Positions 1 to 8,441 of a stretch of 64,000 nucleotides of DNA are shown here, in pieces. The notes under the pieces were generated by a model. That model searched no databases, was not told the DNA's origin, and saw only the letters and a list, made by a program, of their open reading frames with translations. This DNA is from SB11 sp037968475 (GTDB taxonomy: Bacteria; Bacteroidota; Bacteroidia; UBA8524), in the NCBI GenBank assembly GCA_037968475.1, contig JBBKVO010000035.1, forward strand, positions 1 through 64,000. Direction: 5' to 3'. Within the stretch, counting starts at the first letter, position 1, and every line of letters begins with the position of its first letter. Both the position numbers and the translations under genes were made by a program.

Positions 1-579
1 GGTTTATTAAAACCCTAAAAGAGCGAAAGGTAATGTTTTGGAAAATGTTCTCCCATTTTTTAAAACCAAACAAAGAACTAATGATTGTTTGTGAAATAAA
101 TTATTAGACTCTATGTAAACAGGTTATGTATGTTTAAGTTTTAATTTTTATGATAAGATCTGTGGTGTTGGGTGTTTGTTGACCACCCCCAGCCCCTCCT
201 TTGCCTTGCACTTTTCTTCGCAAGGAGGGCAACAGCCGCACAGGCTTCTGCGCAAGGAAATTTTAATGCTTTTTGGGGTATATGTAAGCTTTTAATGGCC
301 TGTGGTGTTTGGGCTTTTCGGCAGGTTAAAACCAGTCGCTTTTGTAATTAACGTGAGTTTGGGATAATAGATTGTATAATGCGTTGTTTATAAGAATATT
401 AACATTTTTTAAATAGGGTTAAAAACCTATTCTATCGAAAATTACAGTCCACAAGACGACTTAAGTCATCCTGTGGACTGTAATCTTCTTACCTAGAAGG
501 GATTGAGGGTGGTTTTAATATTTTTAAACAGCCACTGAGTATTTATAAAATCCTAAATGTTCGCTGTTAAATGAATAGG
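1..579. other. non-coding spacer with repeats
   Basis: No convincing gene is seen. The stretch holds one copy of a 99-bp palindromic dispersed repeat (386-484, listed separately). Near 186-230 there is a short CCCCTCCTT ... AAGGAGGG inverted motif that also occurs inside the 7.4-8.2 kb repeat array. The base composition is AT-rich. Confidence 0.6.
386..484. repeat. 99-bp dispersed palindromic repeat, copy 1
   Basis: The 44-base core at 441-484 folds into a hairpin with 22-base arms and two mismatches. The flank at 386-440 (GTTTATAAGAATATTAA..., then an AAATAGGGTTAAAAACC block) is present in inverted orientation at 18372-18470. Both copies lie outside genes and carry no open reading frame. 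The element has the form of a REP/MITE-like sequence. Confidence 0.8.
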
Positions 580-1536
580 TTACGCTTTCAGCCCTATTTC
601 GCGCAAACGCTCGTTAAGGTACTCGCCCGCGGTAATATCGTCCCATTGTTTAGGGTGATTTTCGTCGATACATTCGGGCAAAGCATCAAGGCGCATTTCG
701 CTACGCGGGTGTAAAAAGAAGGGTATAGAGTATCGGGGTGTATGCCATTGCTCACGCGGAGGGTTTACCACACGGTGGGTAGTGCTTTTTAGCTTGCCAT
801 TGGTAAGGCGTTGCAACATATCACCTACGTTTACAATAATATGCTCGGGCAGGGCGGTAACGGCTACCCATTCGCCTTTTCTGTTCAGCACTTGCAAGCC
901 TTCGGCACTTGCGCCCATCAAGAGGGTTATTAGGTTTATATCTTCGTGCTCGCCTGCACGCACACTGCCTTTAGGCTCGCTGGTTATCGCTCCATAGTGT
1001 ATGGGGCGTAGTATACTGTTGCCGTTTTTTATTTTAGCATCAAAATAAAATTCATCCAAGCCTAAATATATGGCTAGGGCACGTAGCATTTCTTTGCCTG
1101 TGCTTTCAAGCATTTTATACGCTTGTATACCTACTTTGTTAAAATTGGGTGTTTCATCGCACCAAATATTATCAGGGTATTCGCTTTTTATAGGGTCGTT
1201 GTCCTCTACTTCTTGACCAAAATGCCAAAATTCTTTCAAATCAGGTGCAGGACTACCTTTGGCGTGTTCTTTACCAAAACTGGTGTAGCCACGTTGACCC
1301 GCCAATCCCTCAACTTCGTATTTGCGTTTTACATCTTCGGGCAAATCAAAAAAGTTTTTCACTTCGCTATACAGCTCTTTGCGAAGCTCTTCGCTAAAAC
1401 TATGATTTTTAAGTGCTACAAAGCCAATACCTTCGTATGCCTTGCCCAATTGCTGTACAAAGTTTTGTTTGCGAGAAGGGTCGCCCGATAGAAAATCGGC
1501 TAAATCGACTGATGGTATACCTAATTCGTGTAACAT
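580..1536 (-). CDS. 2-oxoglutarate/Fe(II)-dependent oxygenase, isopenicillin N synthase-like
   Basis: A 318-residue protein of the non-haem iron dioxygenase superfamily. The N-terminal part resembles the DIOX_N domain (IPSVDLADFL start, then GFVALKNH). The C-terminal double-stranded beta helix contains HEDINLIT, supplying the HxD iron ligands, and THRVVNPP, supplying the distal histidine. The RYSIPFF motif matches the RxS element that binds 2-oxoglutarate in this family. The length is normal for a single-domain enzyme. It probably oxidises a small molecule in the cytoplasm, but the substrate cannot be read from sequence. It is transcribed alone, with a TATATTTG box at 1554-1561 just upstream of the ATG. 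The family is secure; the exact reaction is unknown. Confidence 0.85.
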   Translation of the reverse strand: MLHELGIPSVDLADFLSGDPSRKQNFVQQLGKAYEGIGFVALKNHSFSEELRKELYSEVKNFFDLPEDVKRKYEVEGLAGQRGYTSFGKEHAKGSPAPDLKEFWHFGQEVEDNDPIKSEYPDNIWCDETPNFNKVGIQAYKMLESTGKEMLRALAIYLGLDEFYFDAKIKNGNSILRPIHYGAITSEPKGSVRAGEHEDINLITLLMGASAEGLQVLNRKGEWVAVTALPEHIIVNVGDMLQRLTNGKLKSTTHRVVNPPREQWHTPRYSIPFFLHPRSEMRLDALPECIDENHPKQWDDITAGEYLNERLREIGLKA

Positions 1537-1553
1537 GGTAGTTTATGTTGGTA

Positions 1554-1561
1554 CAAATATA
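1554..1561 (-). promoter_or_regulatory. -7 box of the oxygenase gene
   Basis: On the minus strand this reads TATATTTG and fits the Bacteroidota TAnnTTTG element. It lies 17 bases upstream of the ATG at 1536, which implies a very short leader. No clear -33 TTG was found. Confidence 0.5.
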
Positions 1562-1610
1562 AGGTTATGCATTAGTTTGCATTATGATATTTATCAGCCC
1601 GATATTTGCC

Positions 1611-1642
1611 TTTGGCATAATTTTATAGAAAGAGTAGGTTTG
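1611..1642 (+). promoter_or_regulatory. promoter of lptB
   Basis: TTTG at 1611-1614 and TAGGTTTG at 1635-1642 are separated by 20 bases, which fits the Bacteroidota TTTG-N19/20-TAnnTTTG promoter. The ATG of lptB follows 11 bases later. Confidence 0.6.
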
Positions 1643-1653
1643 AAGAATAATTT

Positions 1654-2382
1654 ATGATACTACGCACAGAGCATTTGATGAAGCAATACCGCAAGCGCAA
1701 GGTGGTAAACGATGTTAGCATTAGCGTATCGCAAGGCGAAATTGTGGGTTTGCTGGGGCCTAACGGTGCAGGAAAAACCACCACTTTTTATATGGTGGTG
1801 GGCTTGATAAGTCCCGATGAGGGAAAGATTTTTTTAGATAATGAAGATATTACCCGATTGCCCATGTACAAAAGGGCACAAAACGGTATAGGCTATTTGC
1901 CGCAAGAAGCATCGGTTTTTCGTACGCTAACGGTGGAGGATAACCTGCGTGCTGTGCTGGAAATGACCAAACTGAGCAAGGAGGAACAGAAAGATAAGCT
2001 GGAAACTTTGTTGGAAGAATTTAGCCTAAACCGTGTGCGTAAAAATATGGGTAATGTACTGAGTGGTGGTGAACGCCGCCGCACTGAAATAGCCCGCGCA
2101 TTGGCGGTTGACCCGCATTTTATTTTGTTGGATGAACCTTTTGCAGGGGTAGACCCTATTGCGGTGGAGGATATACAAGAAATAGTATCGAAACTGAAAG
2201 AGCGCAATATTGGTATTTTAATTACCGACCATAATGTGGATGAAACATTGGGCATTACCGACCGTGCTTACTTGCTGTTTGAGGGCAAGCTGCTAAAAGC
2301 TGGTACACCACAAGAACTGGCTGAGGATGAAATGGTGCGTCGCCTATATCTAGGTAAAAACTTTGAGTTGAAGAAGAGGTAA
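1654..2382 (+). CDS. lptB: LPS export ABC transporter ATP-binding protein LptB
   Basis: The 242-residue ATPase energises the LptB2FG complex that extracts lipopolysaccharide from the inner membrane and pushes it across the Lpt bridge. Walker A is GPNGAGKTT near residue 36, the signature is LSGGERRRTEIARAL, Walker B is HFILLDEPFAGVDP, and the H-loop is ITDHNV. GERRRTEIARAL and GVDPIAV are characteristic of LptB compared with other ABC ATPases. The length is the usual one. The gene has its own promoter and is followed after 4 bases by a TPR protein, so the two are probably co-transcribed. No lptF/G or lptC gene is adjacent, which is common in this phylum. Confidence 0.93.
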   Translation: MILRTEHLMKQYRKRKVVNDVSISVSQGEIVGLLGPNGAGKTTTFYMVVGLISPDEGKIFLDNEDITRLPMYKRAQNGIGYLPQEASVFRTLTVEDNLRAVLEMTKLSKEEQKDKLETLLEEFSLNRVRKNMGNVLSGGERRRTEIARALAVDPHFILLDEPFAGVDPIAVEDIQEIVSKLKERNIGILITDHNVDETLGITDRAYLLFEGKLLKAGTPQELAEDEMVRRLYLGKNFELKKR

Positions 2383-2386
2383 ATAC

Positions 2387-3184
2387 ATGGCGCGATTATT
2401 TATTACACTTTTTATTTTTTCTCCATTGTTTGCCTTGGCGCAAGGGAATACTGTTGAGACGGTTGATACATCACGTTGGAGGTATTTAAGAATGCAGATT
2501 GCTGATGAAACCATGCTGATTGAGTTTGATACTAACAATTTCGAACATTATTACAATCGTGGGTTGTTAAAAATGCAGATGGAAAATTATAAAGGTGCAT
2601 TGGCTGATTTTAATACTGCATTGCTACGAGATGATAAAAATCCTTCTATTTATTATAAAAGAGGCGCAGTAAAAGAACGCATAGACGATTTGAAAGGCGC
2701 TAAAGCCGATTTTACGAAGGTGATTGAGCTTATTCCTGATTTTGCTTGGGGCTGGAATGATAGAGGGCAAATAAATACTAAACTGAGAAATTTTGATGAA
2801 GCCAAAGCCGATATTGAAAAGGCTTTAAATCTTAATCCTAATTGGGATATGGCTCCATTTAATATGGCAAGATTGTATAGTGAAATGGGTGAGAATGATA
2901 CCGCCATTAGCTGGTATAATAAATGCCTTAGTATCGACTCAACAAACTATATGGCCTACAACAACATTGGTTTAGAATATTTTGTAAAGGAAGAGTACGA
3001 TATGGCAATAAGCTACTACACAATAGCTATACATTACTACCCCAAATACTTTAAGGCCTACCTCAACCGCGCCGATGCCAAAAATGTCAGTGGTGATATG
3101 GCAGGTGCTTGCGAAGATGTTAAAAAAGCAAAAGAATTGGGCGATATAAAAGCCGCAAAGTATTATTTAGAATATTGTAAGTAG
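2387..3184 (+). CDS. exported TPR protein (paralogue 1)
   Basis: A 265-residue protein with an N-terminal signal peptide ending LFALAQ, followed by about five tetratricopeptide repeats (for example HYYNRGLLKMQ, IYYKRGAVKER, AWGWNDRGQIN, MAYNNIGLEYF). TPRs are helical protein-binding scaffolds, and the signal peptide puts this one in the periplasm. It starts 4 bases after lptB, so the two genes probably share a transcript. A near-identical 265-residue paralogue follows, so this is a tandem duplication. The partner is unknown, and a link to LPS export is suggested only by position. Confidence 0.8.
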   Translation: MARLFITLFIFSPLFALAQGNTVETVDTSRWRYLRMQIADETMLIEFDTNNFEHYYNRGLLKMQMENYKGALADFNTALLRDDKNPSIYYKRGAVKERIDDLKGAKADFTKVIELIPDFAWGWNDRGQINTKLRNFDEAKADIEKALNLNPNWDMAPFNMARLYSEMGENDTAISWYNKCLSIDSTNYMAYNNIGLEYFVKEEYDMAISYYTIAIHYYPKYFKAYLNRADAKNVSGDMAGACEDVKKAKELGDIKAAKYYLEYCK

Positions 3185-3267
3185 ATAATTCCATCTAAAA
3201 GTATCAATGCTGATATAGTTAATCGATAACTTAGTTTCTGCAATGAAAGGGAAAGAGTAATAAACTA

Positions 3268-3275
3268 TAACTTTG
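3268..3275 (+). promoter_or_regulatory. -7 box just before a GTG start
   Basis: TAACTTTG fits TAnnTTTG. It ends 4 bases before the GTG start at 3280, so the transcript is predicted to begin at or very near the start codon (leaderless). Confidence 0.5.
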
Positions 3276-3279
3276 CACT

Positions 3280-4077
3280 GTGAAGCAATTATTTATTACA
3301 CTTTTTATACTAACACCTTTTTTGGCTGCTGCGCAAAGCAGCACTGCCGAAGAGGTAGATACCACCATGTGGCGCACTATACGCTCGCGTATTGCCGATG
3401 CCACTATGATTATTGAGATTGACACCACCAATGGCGAGCACTACTATAACCGTGGACAGCTAAAGGCACAAATGTTGGATTTAAGAGGCGCAATGGACGA
3501 TTTTAATACATCGCTGCTGCGCAATAGCAAAGAGCCTGTTGTATACTATGCTCGTGGCGCGGTGAAAGACCGCTTGGGCGATTTGAAAGGTGCTAAAGCC
3601 GATTTTACTAAGGTGATTGAACTAGCTCCCGATTTTGCTTGGGGTTGGAACGACAGGGGGCAAATAAATAATAAACTAAAAAACTATGGCGAGGCAAAAG
3701 CTGATTTTGAGAAAGCCCGCCAACTAAAACCCAATTGGGGCATACCTGTATTTAATATTGGGCTATTGCATAGCGATATGGGCGAGAAAGACAGCGCCAT
3801 TAGCTGGTACAAACAATGCTTGCTTATAGATTCTACCGTGCACTTGGCTTACAACAATATTGGGGTTATATATTTCGAAAAGAAAGAGTACGATATGGCA
3901 ATAACCTACTTCACACTGGCTATACACTACTACCCCCAATACTTAAGCGCTTACCGCAACCGCGCCGATGCTAAGAATGCTAAAGGTGATATTGCAGGTG
4001 CTTGTGCCGATATTAAAAAAGCTAAAGAACTGGGCGATGTAAAAGCTGCAAAGTATTATGTAGAGTATTGCAAATAA
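3280..4077 (+). CDS. exported TPR protein (paralogue 2)
   Basis: A 265-residue TPR protein aligning end to end with the preceding gene. It has a signal peptide (MKQLFITLFILTPFLAAAQ), the same order of repeats, and a nearly identical C-terminal stretch (GACADIKKAKELGDV). The start is GTG: no other start in frame would keep the signal peptide. The spacer from the first copy is 95 bases and contains its own -7 box, so the two copies can be expressed separately. The third codon positions have diverged clearly, so the duplication is not recent. The role is presumably a periplasmic scaffold; the partner is unknown. Confidence 0.8.
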   Translation: MKQLFITLFILTPFLAAAQSSTAEEVDTTMWRTIRSRIADATMIIEIDTTNGEHYYNRGQLKAQMLDLRGAMDDFNTSLLRNSKEPVVYYARGAVKDRLGDLKGAKADFTKVIELAPDFAWGWNDRGQINNKLKNYGEAKADFEKARQLKPNWGIPVFNIGLLHSDMGEKDSAISWYKQCLLIDSTVHLAYNNIGVIYFEKKEYDMAITYFTLAIHYYPQYLSAYRNRADAKNAKGDIAGACADIKKAKELGDVKAAKYYVEYCK

Positions 4078-4096
4078 ATAGCTCCATCTAAAGGTA

Positions 4097-4128
4097 AAAT
4101 GCCCAATACTTAATAGTATTGGGCATTT
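4097..4128. terminator. bidirectional terminator between TPR gene and htpG
   Basis: Perfect 14-bp stem (AAATGCCCAATACT / AGTATTGGGCATTT) with a TAAT loop, placed between two convergent genes. Confidence 0.85.
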
Positions 4129-4150
4129 TATATTAGTGTTAAAGTTACTA

Positions 4151-5965
4151 TTATTTGCTTAGTAAATCTTCGCTGCGTTTTATAAAGTTACTTAGCTCTT
4201 CACCAGTTAGCAGGCTTTGTTGCAATTTAGCAAGGTCAATAGCTTGTTTCACTAAGCCGCTTTTGGCATCGGTGTTTTCTTCTTTTGCTATTTTGCCCGC
4301 CAATGGGTGGTTGCTGTTTACAAGCACTTGGTAGCTATCGCCCATGCCACCAAACATTTGCCCCATGCCGTTCATCATTGCCATTTCTTGCATACGGCGT
4401 TCAAATTCGGGTTTGGTAATGGTTATAAAATGATCGTCAGGACTTAATGGCTCAGTTTCTACCTTCCATTTATCGTTGTTTATACCAACGGTAAATACCT
4501 CTTTTAGTCCGTTTACTTGCTCATCGTTCAATACCGATTCGCGTTTTTCGTCCTTGTTCACCAATTTATCAATCACATCCGCATCAATACGGAAAATTCG
4601 TGTTTCTTGGTGTTTGTTTTCAGCATAGCTAATGTAGTGATTGTCCAATGGGCCACCCAATTCCAACACATCGTAGCCGCGTTTTTTGGCAGCATCAATA
4701 AAGCTGTATTGTTTGTTGGCATCGTTGGTATATAGCACTATCACCTTGCCGTCTTTATCGGTTTGCAAAGGTTTTACTTTCTCTATATACTCATCAAAGG
4801 TGTAAAATTGTTTGTCAATGCTTTGTACAAGGGTAAACTTAGCCGATTTTTCGGCAAACTTCTCGTCGCTTATTGTTCCAAATTTTACAAACAAGCCTGT
4901 GTTTTCCCATTTGTTTTCGTAGCCTTTGCGGTCATTAGTAAATATTTCCTGCAATTTATCGGCAACTTTACGGGTAATATAACCAGTAATTTTTTTAACG
5001 TTTCCGTCGGCTTGCAAAGCACTGCGCGATACATTTAGTGGAATATCAGGGCTATCAATCACCCCGTGTAACAGCATTAAAAACTCAGGCACAATGTCTT
5101 TTACCTCTTCGGTAACAAATACTTGGTTGCTGTATAACTGTATTTTATTTTTTTGTAAATCAAGCCCGTCTTTTACTTTGGGGAAATACAAAATACCCGT
5201 TAGGTTGAAAGGATAATCAACATTTAGGTGTATCCAAAACAATGGAGGCTCGCTAAATGGGTACAACGATTTGTAGAACTCTTTGTATTCTTCCTCAGTA
5301 ATATCAGCAGGTTTTTTAGTCCAAAGCGGTTGGGTATTGTTTATTACTTCGCCTTCGTACTCTATTTCTACGGGCAAAAAGCGGCAATATTTTTCAAGCA
5401 AACCTTTTATGCGGGTTTTATCCAAAAATTCGGCACTTTCTTCGGTTACGTGTAGTATTATATCCGTTCCGCGTTCGGTACGGTCGTGGGCATCAATGCT
5501 AAACTCGGTGCTGCCTTCGCATTGCCAGTGTGCGGCAACGGTATCGTCTTTATAAGATTTTGTTATGATTTCTACTGTATTAGCCACCATAAAGCTACTG
5601 TAAAAACCCAAGCCAAAATGTCCGATGATGGCAGCGGCATCCTTGTCTTTGTATTTCTCTACAAACTCTTCGGCACCGCTAAAAGCTATTTGGTTAATGT
5701 ATTTTTCAATCTCTTCGGCGGTCATACCAATACCATTGTCTTTTATGGTAATGGTTTTAGCTTCTTCATCCAGTAACACTTGTACTTTTAGAGTACCTAT
5801 TTCGCCTTTAAACTCGCCTGTGCCGCTAAGTGTTTTTAGCTTTTGGGTAGCATCTACAGCGTTACTTACCAACTCACGCATAAAAATTTCGTGGTCGCTG
5901 TACAAGAATTTTTTAATGATAGGAAAAATATTCTCGGTGTGTACACTAATGTTTCCTTTTTGCAT
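4151..5965 (-). CDS. htpG: molecular chaperone HtpG (Hsp90 family)
   Basis: A 604-residue cytosolic ATP-dependent chaperone. The N-terminal GHKL ATPase domain has LVSNAVDATQKL (N box), IKDNGIGM (DxGxG), and GHFGLGFYSSFMVA (lid/G box). The middle domain contains LNVSRSALQ with the conserved arginine, and the C-terminal dimerisation domain is complete. Start choice: an upstream TTG at 6007 would add 14 residues, but the ATG at 5965 (MQKGNISVHTE) matches the usual N-terminus of the family. It is a single gene that ends against the bidirectional terminator at 4097-4128. No CIRCE element or ECF box like those elsewhere in the window was found upstream. Confidence 0.96.
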   Translation of the reverse strand: MQKGNISVHTENIFPIIKKFLYSDHEIFMRELVSNAVDATQKLKTLSGTGEFKGEIGTLKVQVLLDEEAKTITIKDNGIGMTAEEIEKYINQIAFSGAEEFVEKYKDKDAAAIIGHFGLGFYSSFMVANTVEIITKSYKDDTVAAHWQCEGSTEFSIDAHDRTERGTDIILHVTEESAEFLDKTRIKGLLEKYCRFLPVEIEYEGEVINNTQPLWTKKPADITEEEYKEFYKSLYPFSEPPLFWIHLNVDYPFNLTGILYFPKVKDGLDLQKNKIQLYSNQVFVTEEVKDIVPEFLMLLHGVIDSPDIPLNVSRSALQADGNVKKITGYITRKVADKLQEIFTNDRKGYENKWENTGLFVKFGTISDEKFAEKSAKFTLVQSIDKQFYTFDEYIEKVKPLQTDKDGKVIVLYTNDANKQYSFIDAAKKRGYDVLELGGPLDNHYISYAENKHQETRIFRIDADVIDKLVNKDEKRESVLNDEQVNGLKEVFTVGINNDKWKVETEPLSPDDHFITITKPEFERRMQEMAMMNGMGQMFGGMGDSYQVLVNSNHPLAGKIAKEENTDAKSGLVKQAIDLAKLQQSLLTGEELSNFIKRSEDLLSK

Positions 5966-6062
5966 AGTTTCGTATTCGTTTAGTCTTTCCACCCATACTA
6001 TCAGCAACTATGCCGTGGGCAGAGAGGTGACAGAATGGCGGTAGGTATTAGCATTTTCAATT

Positions 6063-6494
6063 ATGGGAAAAAATCAGGATATTGTTGTTGTGATAGTTGT
6101 TCTAACTATCATTTTACTTTTATTAGTATCTTTCGTAATTCTAATATTATTTATCAAACAAGGTAGAGTTTATAAAGAAAGAAGGCGTAAAGAAGCATTC
6201 ACAAATTATATTTTCTTGATTCCTGATAATTTAAAAGATTTATTTATTGAATCATTAAGAGCATTTGAAGATTATTCAAGGCTATCTGGTTATGAAGTAA
6301 AATTTTCTTTTGATAACTCTGGAAAAGATAGGTTAGGATTCAAGTTTACAATAACAGAAAATCCTAATAATATTTCAAAAGATGAAATAAGAACAGACAT
6401 AAAAGAGTTTTTAGATAAGGTTCAAAAAGGCGAAAAGTTTGATGATTTACCTATTGTTATTAATCCTTTTGAGCATCAGATGGTTTTATATTAA
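6063..6494 (+). CDS. hypothetical membrane-anchored protein
   Basis: A 143-residue protein I do not recognise. Residues 7-33 form one strongly hydrophobic segment (IVVVIVVLTIILLLLVSF), followed by a basic stretch (KERRRKEAF), so the bulk of the protein probably faces the cytoplasm. The soluble part has mixed alpha/beta character and no catalytic motif I can name. The gene is clearly richer in A+T than htpG upstream and sits with another AT-rich orphan (6635-7129) beside a repeat array, which suggests accessory DNA. Confidence 0.55.
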   Translation: MGKNQDIVVVIVVLTIILLLLVSFVILILFIKQGRVYKERRRKEAFTNYIFLIPDNLKDLFIESLRAFEDYSRLSGYEVKFSFDNSGKDRLGFKFTITENPNNISKDEIRTDIKEFLDKVQKGEKFDDLPIVINPFEHQMVLY

Positions 6495-6634
6495 GTCTTA
6501 AAAATAATTACACACCTGTTTTGAGCAAATACACAATTACAATGAGTATGGAGTTCTTTAATGTGTAAATTTCAATAGGAATTAATATAACCACTTTAAA
6601 AAATAGGATTAGTTTTATTGAGCATAGTTATAGC

Positions 6635-7129
6635 ATGGAAAAGAATATGCGGGAACTCTATGAAAAAGCCGTTAGAGACTTACTGAAAACTAAAAAATTA
6701 TTTACTCAAACGCCTATGACAGTGAACAATAATTATTTACAATCAGGAGGAAAAAACAATAGCAAGCAAATTGAAGCTGAGAACTCAAATATAAATATGG
6801 GTGATGATAATTTTATTGAGGATAAATCAATTAATATAAATCATTCATTTAATAAAAAGAAAACTATTGTTGAGAAGATAGAATACTCAATACAGCAAGT
6901 TGATAATGAGGGGAAATTAAGCCCACAGGAAAAACAAGACTTAAAACGCCATTTAGAAAATATTAAAGAAGAAATAACCGATGAAGCCCAGCCCGATGCT
7001 TCAAAACTTAAAAAGTCGTGGGATAAGATTAAGATGATTGCAGAAAGCACAATTTTTAGCCATGATTTAATGCAGGCGTTGCAATGGATAGGTGAGCAAT
7101 TTGGTTTTGTAGTTGATTTTTTGAAATAG
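6635..7129 (+). CDS. hypothetical protein with Asn-rich linker
   Basis: A 164-residue cytoplasmic protein with no signal peptide. Residues 27-75 are low complexity and rich in Asn/Ser (NNNYLQSGG, NSNINMGDDN). Residues 80-125 are charged and predicted helical (QEKQDLKRHLENIKEEI), and the C-terminus is a short amphipathic and hydrophobic segment (ALQWIGEQFGFVVDFL). The layout of Asn/Gly-rich stretch, helical pair and hydrophobic end recalls small adaptor-like proteins of bacterial conflict systems, but this is only a resemblance. The composition is AT-rich like the preceding gene. Confidence 0.5.
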   Translation: MEKNMRELYEKAVRDLLKTKKLFTQTPMTVNNNYLQSGGKNNSKQIEAENSNINMGDDNFIEDKSININHSFNKKKTIVEKIEYSIQQVDNEGKLSPQEKQDLKRHLENIKEEITDEAQPDASKLKKSWDKIKMIAESTIFSHDLMQALQWIGEQFGFVVDFLK

Positions 7130-7181
7130 CCGCACAGCCGCACTCCTTCGACTTCGCTCAGGATGACAGCTCGCCGCACCC

Positions 7182-7279
7182 CGTCATTGCGATCCCGAAT
7201 GTATTCGGGACTAAGCAATCTCACTGAAACTATACAAACAGATTGCTTCAAAACACGAAGACGGTTTTTCGCAATGACG
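7182..7279. repeat. palindromic repeat with CGTCATTGCGA ends
   Basis: Arms CGTCATTGCGA (7182-7192) and TCGCAATGACG (7269-7279) are perfect inverted repeats, and an internal AAGCAATCT / AGATTGCTT pair nests inside. Elements of this form are scattered through the intergenic DNA of many bacteria. Confidence 0.7.
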
Positions 7280-7407
7280 ATAGTCGGGTGCGGTGGGTGT
7301 CATTCTCAACTTGATTGAGAATCTGTGCGGTGTTCAGTAATCATTATATCTACGCACAGATTCCCTCTTTCGAGGGAATGACTGGCCGCCGCACCTTGCC
7401 AGTCGCT

Positions 7408-8206
7408 GTTCCTCGAAGCGTCCTTCGCTTCGGGTTACTACATTGTAGCGTCCCGCTAGGATTAACCTTTGCGTAGACGCAAACCATAAATCACTTCAAG
7501 CGAGGACGCTTGAAGGAACGACTGTGTCCCGTCATCCTGTCCCGATAGTTATCGGGATTCGGGATCTCATCCCCAATTCCGTCTGTAACACATATTGAGA
7601 TGCCGAACTAAATTCGGCATGACTGCCCAACGACGGTTGTTTTTAACCACCCCGAACCCCTCCTTAGCTGCACACATACCACCGAAGGAGGGGGACTTTG
7701 CCCCACAAACTGACAAATACAAATGCGTTTGTAGTTATCGCAATAACTTATTCTCCCGTTCCCCGAAGCGTCCCTCGCTTCGGGTTACTACATTGTAGCC
7801 TCCCGCTACGGCTAGTCTTTGCGTAGACGCAAACCATAAATCACTTCAAGCGAGGACGCTTGAAGGAACGACCGTGCCCTGTCATCCTGTCCCGATAGTT
7901 ATCAGGATTCGGGATCTCATCCCCAATTCCGTCTGTAACACATAGTGAGATGCCGAACTCCATTCGGCATGACTGCCCAACGACGATTGTTTTTAACCAC
8001 CTCTAACCCCTCCTTAGCTGCACACATACCACCGAAGGAGGGGGACTTTGCCCCACAAACTGACAAATACAAATGCGTTTACTGGTATCTCCCGTTCCTC
8101 GAAGCGTCCCTCGCTTCGGGTTACTACATTGTAGCGTCCCGCTACGATTAGCCTTTGCGTGGACGCGAACCATAAGCCACTTCATGCGAGGACGCTTGAA
8201 GGAACG
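7408..8206. repeat. tandem array of 336-350 bp repeat units (about 2.4 copies)
   Basis: The block starting GAAGCGTCC recurs at 7415, 7765 and 8101, giving periods of 350 and 336 bases. Each full unit has two modules. Module one is a 113-114 bp palindrome-ended element (7408-7520, 7757-7870, 8093-8206). Module two is a 220-240 bp spacer holding a CCCGATA hairpin, an ATGCCGAA/TTCGGCAT hairpin and a CCCCTCCTT..GAAGGAGGGG motif. The third copy contains only the first module plus a few bases. Confidence 0.85.
8093..8206. repeat. type A 114-bp palindrome-ended element
   Basis: The ends read CGTTCCTCGAAGCGTCC and GGACGCTTGAAGGAACG, inverted repeats with small differences. Inside are two nested hairpins, GTAGCGTCCCGCTAC and a TTTGCGTGGACGC(G)AA stem. 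Two more type A copies lie at 7408-7520 and 7757-7870. Related type B copies lie at 15962-16074 and 16158-16272. It has no coding capacity. Confidence 0.75.
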
Positions 8207-8412
8207 ACCGTGTCCCGTCATCCTGTCCCGATAACTATCGGGACAGGATGACTATCTGCCGCACTGGCTCGAGTAACTTCACCATTTATTAACAGATTAG
8301 CATATTGAAAAATTAGTGCACATTGCAGTTAATGTTTATCCCTAAAATTTACTGTTCGTCAGCTAATTTGTTCATTCGTCGGAAAATGCTTTAATACCCC
8401 TTTTGGTGTATA

Positions 8413-8420
8413 TAGTTTTG
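8413..8420 (+). promoter_or_regulatory. -7 box of the serine hydrolase gene
   Basis: TAGTTTTG fits TAnnTTTG and lies 21 bases before the ATG at 8442. It would drive the hydrolase and, by read-through, the two-component pair behind it. Confidence 0.5.
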
Positions 8421-8441
8421 TGTATACAAATAGCAAAAATT

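Larger units (their letters stand above)
7130..8441. other. 1.3-kb non-coding repeat region
   Basis: No gene is supported. The few reading frames here consist of repeat sequence, and the same peptide (MRCRTxFGMTAQRRLFLTT) appears twice because the DNA is repeated. The region holds a CGTCATTGCGA palindrome (7182-7279), two small hairpins near 7300-7375 (ATTCTCAA/TTGAGAAT and ATTCCCT/AGGGAAT), a tandem array of 336-350 bp units (7408-8206) and a CCCGATA..TATCGGG hairpin near 8226. The promoter of the next gene is at 8413-8420. Confidence 0.75.

Noticed and set aside
5966..6007. TTG start at 6007 for HtpG
   Set aside because: It adds 14 residues (MLIVWVERLNEYET) that HtpG proteins lack; the ATG at 5965 gives the standard N-terminus.
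5966..6062. A sigma-54-type or CIRCE promoter upstream of htpG
   Set aside because: The GC and CC pairs are wrongly spaced (7 instead of 10 bases) and no CIRCE inverted repeat is present.
7595..8221. Short frames in the repeat region (two copies of an MRCRT... peptide and a reverse 72-codon frame)
   Set aside because: They are made of repeat sequence and the same peptide appears in both repeat units, without independent support.
7130..8260. CRISPR array in the region of regular repeats
   Set aside because: The units are about 340 bp with internal hairpins; there are no short direct repeats with 30-40 bp unique spacers and no cas genes nearby.
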